Of a stretch of 8,613 nucleotides of DNA, positions 6,145 to 8,613 are shown piece by piece. The notes below the pieces were generated by a model that was given only the letters and a program-made list of their open reading frames with translations, did no database searches and had not been told where the DNA came from. The stretch spans positions 1 to 8,613 of the forward strand of contig CAKUSI010000150.1 of NCBI GenBank assembly GCA_934678955.1. The letters run 5' to 3'. This DNA is from an uncultured Austwickia sp. Its GTDB lineage: Bacteria; Actinomycetota; Actinomycetes; Actinomycetales; Dermatophilaceae. Within the stretch, counting starts at the first letter, position 1. Every line of letters begins with the position of its first letter. Made by a program: the position numbers and the translations under genes.

Positions 6145-6908
6145 TGTCCCACGGTCAGGAGACCAACTACGGCACGCAGCCCAACCTCGTGGCGGAGCCC
6201 TATCCGGCCCAGGTCCTCGAGAAGTTGCGCGCCGACGCGGTCCAGGTGCTGTCCCGTTACCCGCAGAAGCGCTCGGCGCTCGGCCCGCTGCTGCACCTGG
6301 TGCAGAGCGTGGACGGCTACGTGTCGACCCGCGGCATCGAGTTCTGCGCCGAGACGGTCGACCTGACGCCCGCCGAGGTCAGCGGGATGGCGACGTTCTA
6401 CACCCAGTACAAGCGGCACCCCAACGGGGAGTACACGGTCGGGGTCTGCACCAACACGCTGTGCGCGATCATGGGCGGCGACGCGATCTGGGACGCGGTC
6501 AGCGCCCACCTCGGCATCGGCCATGACGAGACGACCGCCGACGGCAAGATCACGCTGGAGCGGGTCGAGTGCAACGCCGCGTGCGACTACGCGCCGGTCG
6601 TGGTGGCCAACTGGGAGTTCTTCGACAACGCCACGCCCGAGTCGGTGATCGCGATGGTCGACGCGCTGCGCGCGGGCAAGACGATTACGCCGACCCGGGG
6701 CGCCGACACCGTCGCCACGTTCAAGGAGGTCAGCCGCGTGCTGGCCGGGTTCCACGACGGCCGCGCGGTCGAGGGCAACACGGCGGGCGAGGCGACGCTG
6801 GTCGGCCTGCGCTACGCCCGCGAGCGGGGCTGGGAAGCGCCGAAGGAGGCCCGGGCCCCCCTGCCGCCGCAGGCCACCGGTGCCGCCACCGACGGGAAGG
6901 TCAAGTGA
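6144..6908 (+). CDS. nuoE: NADH-quinone oxidoreductase subunit E (24-kDa type, 2Fe-2S)
   Basis: Subunit of the NADH-oxidising module that binds the [2Fe-2S] cluster N1a, next to the FMN in NuoF. The four ligands are Cys102 and Cys107 (CTNTLC) and Cys143 and Cys147 (CNAAC). The thioredoxin-like core follows a helical N-terminus; AEVSGMATFYTQYKRHPNGE (77-96) is the usual sequence before the cluster. At 254 aa it is much longer than the ~166 aa of the E. coli protein: residues from about 185 onward form an extension (FKEVSRVLAGFHDGR, then a Gly/Ala and Pro-rich tail) of the kind seen in other actinobacteria. GGGAGGGG ends 10 nt before ATG 6144. The stop overlaps nuoF by 1 bp. Confidence 0.96.
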   Translation: MSHGQETNYGTQPNLVAEPYPAQVLEKLRADAVQVLSRYPQKRSALGPLLHLVQSVDGYVSTRGIEFCAETVDLTPAEVSGMATFYTQYKRHPNGEYTVGVCTNTLCAIMGGDAIWDAVSAHLGIGHDETTADGKITLERVECNAACDYAPVVVANWEFFDNATPESVIAMVDALRAGKTITPTRGADTVATFKEVSRVLAGFHDGRAVEGNTAGEATLVGLRYARERGWEAPKEARAPLPPQATGAATDGKVK

Positions 6909-8218
6909 TGACGCAGTTGACGCCGGTCCTGTCCGCGTTCTGGGATGCGCCGCAGTCCTTCACGCTGGAGACCTACCTCAAGCACGACGGCTACCAGGCA
7001 CTCCGCAAGGTGCTGACCGCCGATCGGGCCGACCTCGTGCAGGCCGCCAAGGACTCCGGGCTGCGCGGTCGTGGCGGCGCGGGCTTCCCGACCGGGATGA
7101 AGTGGGGCTTCCTGCCCCCCGACGACGGCAAGCCGCGCTACCTCGTGGTCAACGCCGACGAGTCCGAGCCGGGGACCTGCAAGGACGTCCCCCTGATGAT
7201 GAACGCCCCGCACATCCTGCTCGAGGGCATGATCATCTCCAGCTTCGCGATCGACTGCCACCACGCGTTCATCTACCTGCGGGGCGAGGTCGTCCATGTT
7301 TACCGGCGGCTGCTGCACGCGGTGCAGGAGGCGTACGAGGCGGGCTACCTCGGCAAGGACATCCTCGGCAGCGGCTTCGACCTCGACATCACGGTGCACG
7401 CCGGCGCGGGCGCCTACATCTGCGGCGAGGAGACGGCCCTGCTGGACTCCCTCGAGGGGCGCCGCGGCCAGCCGCGGCTGCGTCCGCCGTTCCCGGCGGT
7501 CGCGGGCCTGTATGCCCGCCCGACCGCGGTCAACAACGTGGAGACGATCGCGCAGGTCACACCCATCTTCCAGCACGGCCCGGACTGGTTCGCGGCGCTC
7601 GGCACCGAGAAGTCCAAGGGCGTCGGGTTCTTCAGCCTGTCCGGTCACGTGACACGCCCGGGTCAGTACGAGGCGCCGTACGGCATCACCATGCGCGAGC
7701 TCCTCGAGATGGCGGGCGGCATCCGGGGGGAGCGCAAGCTGAAGTTCTGGACGCCGGGCGGCAGCTCGACGCCGATCTTCACCGACGAGCACCTCGACGT
7801 GCCGCTCGACTACGAAGGCGTCGCGGCCGCCGGATCGATGCTCGGGACGCGCGCTCTGCAGGTCTTCGACGAGACCGTCTCCGTGGTGCGGGCGGTGTCC
7901 CGCTGGATCGAGTTCTACGCCCACGAGTCGTGCGGCAAGTGCACCCCGTGCCGCGAGGGCAACTGGTGGATGCGCCAGGTGCTGCAGCGCCTGGTCGACG
8001 GCAAGGGCATCGAGGGCGACGTCGACAAGCTGCTCGACGTGGCGGGCAACATCCTCGGCCGCTCGTTCTGCCCACTCGGTGACGCGGCGGCGATGCCGGT
8101 GCAGTCCGGTATCCAGTACTTCCGCGAGGAGTTCGAGAAGGGCTACCACACCCCGGCCCACGAGCTGTTCCCGCCGGAGGCGTCCACCTTGTTCGCGAAG
8201 GAGAGCGTGTCCCGATGA
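6908..8218 (+). CDS. nuoF: NADH-quinone oxidoreductase subunit F (51-kDa type, FMN and N3 cluster)
   Basis: NADH-binding subunit where hydride passes to FMN and then to the [4Fe-4S] cluster N3. The product is 436 aa, the usual length. The FMN/NADH fold shows [16 protein letters not shown] (51-66), [13 protein letters not shown] (81-93) and [19 protein letters not shown] (166-184). N3 ligands are Cys342, Cys345 and Cys348 in [12 protein letters not shown] (340-351) and Cys388 in SFCPLGDAA (386-394). With NuoE and NuoG this shows the complex takes electrons from NADH, unlike the F420H2-type or ferredoxin-type relatives that lack these subunits. ATG 6908 overlaps the nuoE stop (TGATG) and the TGA overlaps the nuoG start (ATGA). 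Confidence 0.97.
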   Translation: MTQLTPVLSAFWDAPQSFTLETYLKHDGYQALRKVLTADRADLVQAAKDSGLRGRGGAGFPTGMKWGFLPPDDGKPRYLVVNADESEPGTCKDVPLMMNAPHILLEGMIISSFAIDCHHAFIYLRGEVVHVYRRLLHAVQEAYEAGYLGKDILGSGFDLDITVHAGAGAYICGEETALLDSLEGRRGQPRLRPPFPAVAGLYARPTAVNNVETIAQVTPIFQHGPDWFAALGTEKSKGVGFFSLSGHVTRPGQYEAPYGITMRELLEMAGGIRGERKLKFWTPGGSSTPIFTDEHLDVPLDYEGVAAAGSMLGTRALQVFDETVSVVRAVSRWIEFYAHESCGKCTPCREGNWWMRQVLQRLVDGKGIEGDVDKLLDVAGNILGRSFCPLGDAAAMPVQSGIQYFREEFEKGYHTPAHELFPPEASTLFAKESVSR

Positions 8219-8613
8219 CGGTCCCCACCAGCTCCACCTCCAGCGCATCGGGTGTCGGCGAGTCGGCGCCCGCGCAGCCGCCGGTCGAGATGGTCACGCT
8301 CACCATCGACGGCGTGGCGCTCAGCGTGCCGAAGGGGTCGCTCATCATCCGGGCCGCCGAGGAGATCGGCGTCGAGATCCCGCGGTTCTGCGACCACCCG
8401 CTGCTGGACCCGGTCGGCGCCTGCCGCCAGTGCCTGGTCGAGGTCGCGACGGCCGGCCCGGACGGCTCGCTGCGCCCGATGCCCAAGCCCCAGCCGGCCT
8501 GCACGATGGTCGTGTCGGAGGGCATGTCGGTCAACACCCAGCTCTCCTCGGAGGTGGCCGACAAGGCCCAGAGGGGGATGCTGGAGTTCCTGCTGATCAA
8601 CCACCCCCTGGAC
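8215..8613 (+). CDS. nuoG: NADH-quinone oxidoreductase subunit G, N-terminal part (cut by window end)
   Basis: Large iron-sulfur subunit of the NADH module; only the first 133 codons are in the window. After a Ser/Thr/Ala-rich leader of ~25 residues comes a ferredoxin-like 2Fe-2S domain ([16 protein letters not shown], 27-42). The N1b cluster ligands are Cys59 (PRFCDHP), Cys70 and Cys73 ([10 protein letters not shown]) and Cys96 (QPACTM). The domain that would bind the next 4Fe-4S clusters begins near the cut ([12 protein letters not shown]). AAGGAG (8198-8203) lies 11 nt before ATG 8215, which overlaps the nuoF stop as ATGA. Whether the rest of the gene and the nuoH-N genes follow cannot be seen. 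Confidence 0.95.
   Translation, partial: MTVPTSSTSSASGVGESAPAQPPVEMVTLTIDGVALSVPKGSLIIRAAEEIGVEIPRFCDHPLLDPVGACRQCLVEVATAGPDGSLRPMPKPQPACTMVVSEGMSVNTQLSSEVADKAQRGMLEFLLINHPLD

Noticed and set aside
1..8613. Mobile elements, CRISPR arrays, tRNA or rRNA genes, riboswitches, toxin-antitoxin or defence genes
   Set aside because: No terminal repeats, repeat-spacer pattern, tRNA-like cloverleaf or relevant protein motifs were seen; the window is filled by core quinone and respiratory genes.

Overview
This is a high-GC (by eye about 70%) actinobacterial chromosomal segment. The evidence is the GC-rich third codon positions, GTG starts, a typical actinobacterial MenG, a geranylgeranyl-reductase-family menaquinone reductase, actinobacterial features in NuoC and NuoE, and -10 elements of the TAGGAT type without clear -35 boxes. 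I found no in-frame TTA codon in any gene. The genus cannot be settled from what I can see.

Layout. 1-446 (minus strand) is the N-terminal part of a secreted, GlpQ-type glycerophosphodiester phosphodiesterase whose 3' end lies outside the window. 447-586 is a short divergent intergenic region. 587-1279 (+) is menG/ubiE, the demethylmenaquinone C-methyltransferase. 1378-2778 (+) is an FAD-dependent geranylgeranyl reductase-family protein, probably a MenJ-like menaquinone side-chain reductase. 2779-3038 is a 260-bp leader with a good -10 element, a possible leaderless 48-codon reading frame, a hairpin and a perfect 18-bp palindrome. From 3039 to the window end runs the start of a respiratory complex I operon, nuoA-B-C-D-E-F-G. 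Nearly all its junctions are 1-4 bp overlaps or a 1-bp gap. The exception is nuoB-nuoC, where a 28-codon open frame fills the gap and overlaps both neighbours by ATGA. nuoG is cut by the window end.

How they fit together. MenG makes menaquinone, the adjacent reductase probably saturates part of its isoprenoid tail, and complex I reduces that menaquinone with electrons from NADH while pumping protons. The NADH module (NuoE, NuoF, start of NuoG), the quinone-connecting module (NuoB, C, D) and the first membrane subunit (NuoA) all carry intact cofactor ligands, so this looks like a functional 14-subunit-type enzyme. The phosphodiesterase is a divergent neighbour with no evident link.

The window is mostly conserved core metabolism. 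I see no mobile element, CRISPR array, tRNA, rRNA or defence system. The least explained parts are the two candidate small reading frames (2808-2954 and 3957-4043) and the structured nuo leader.
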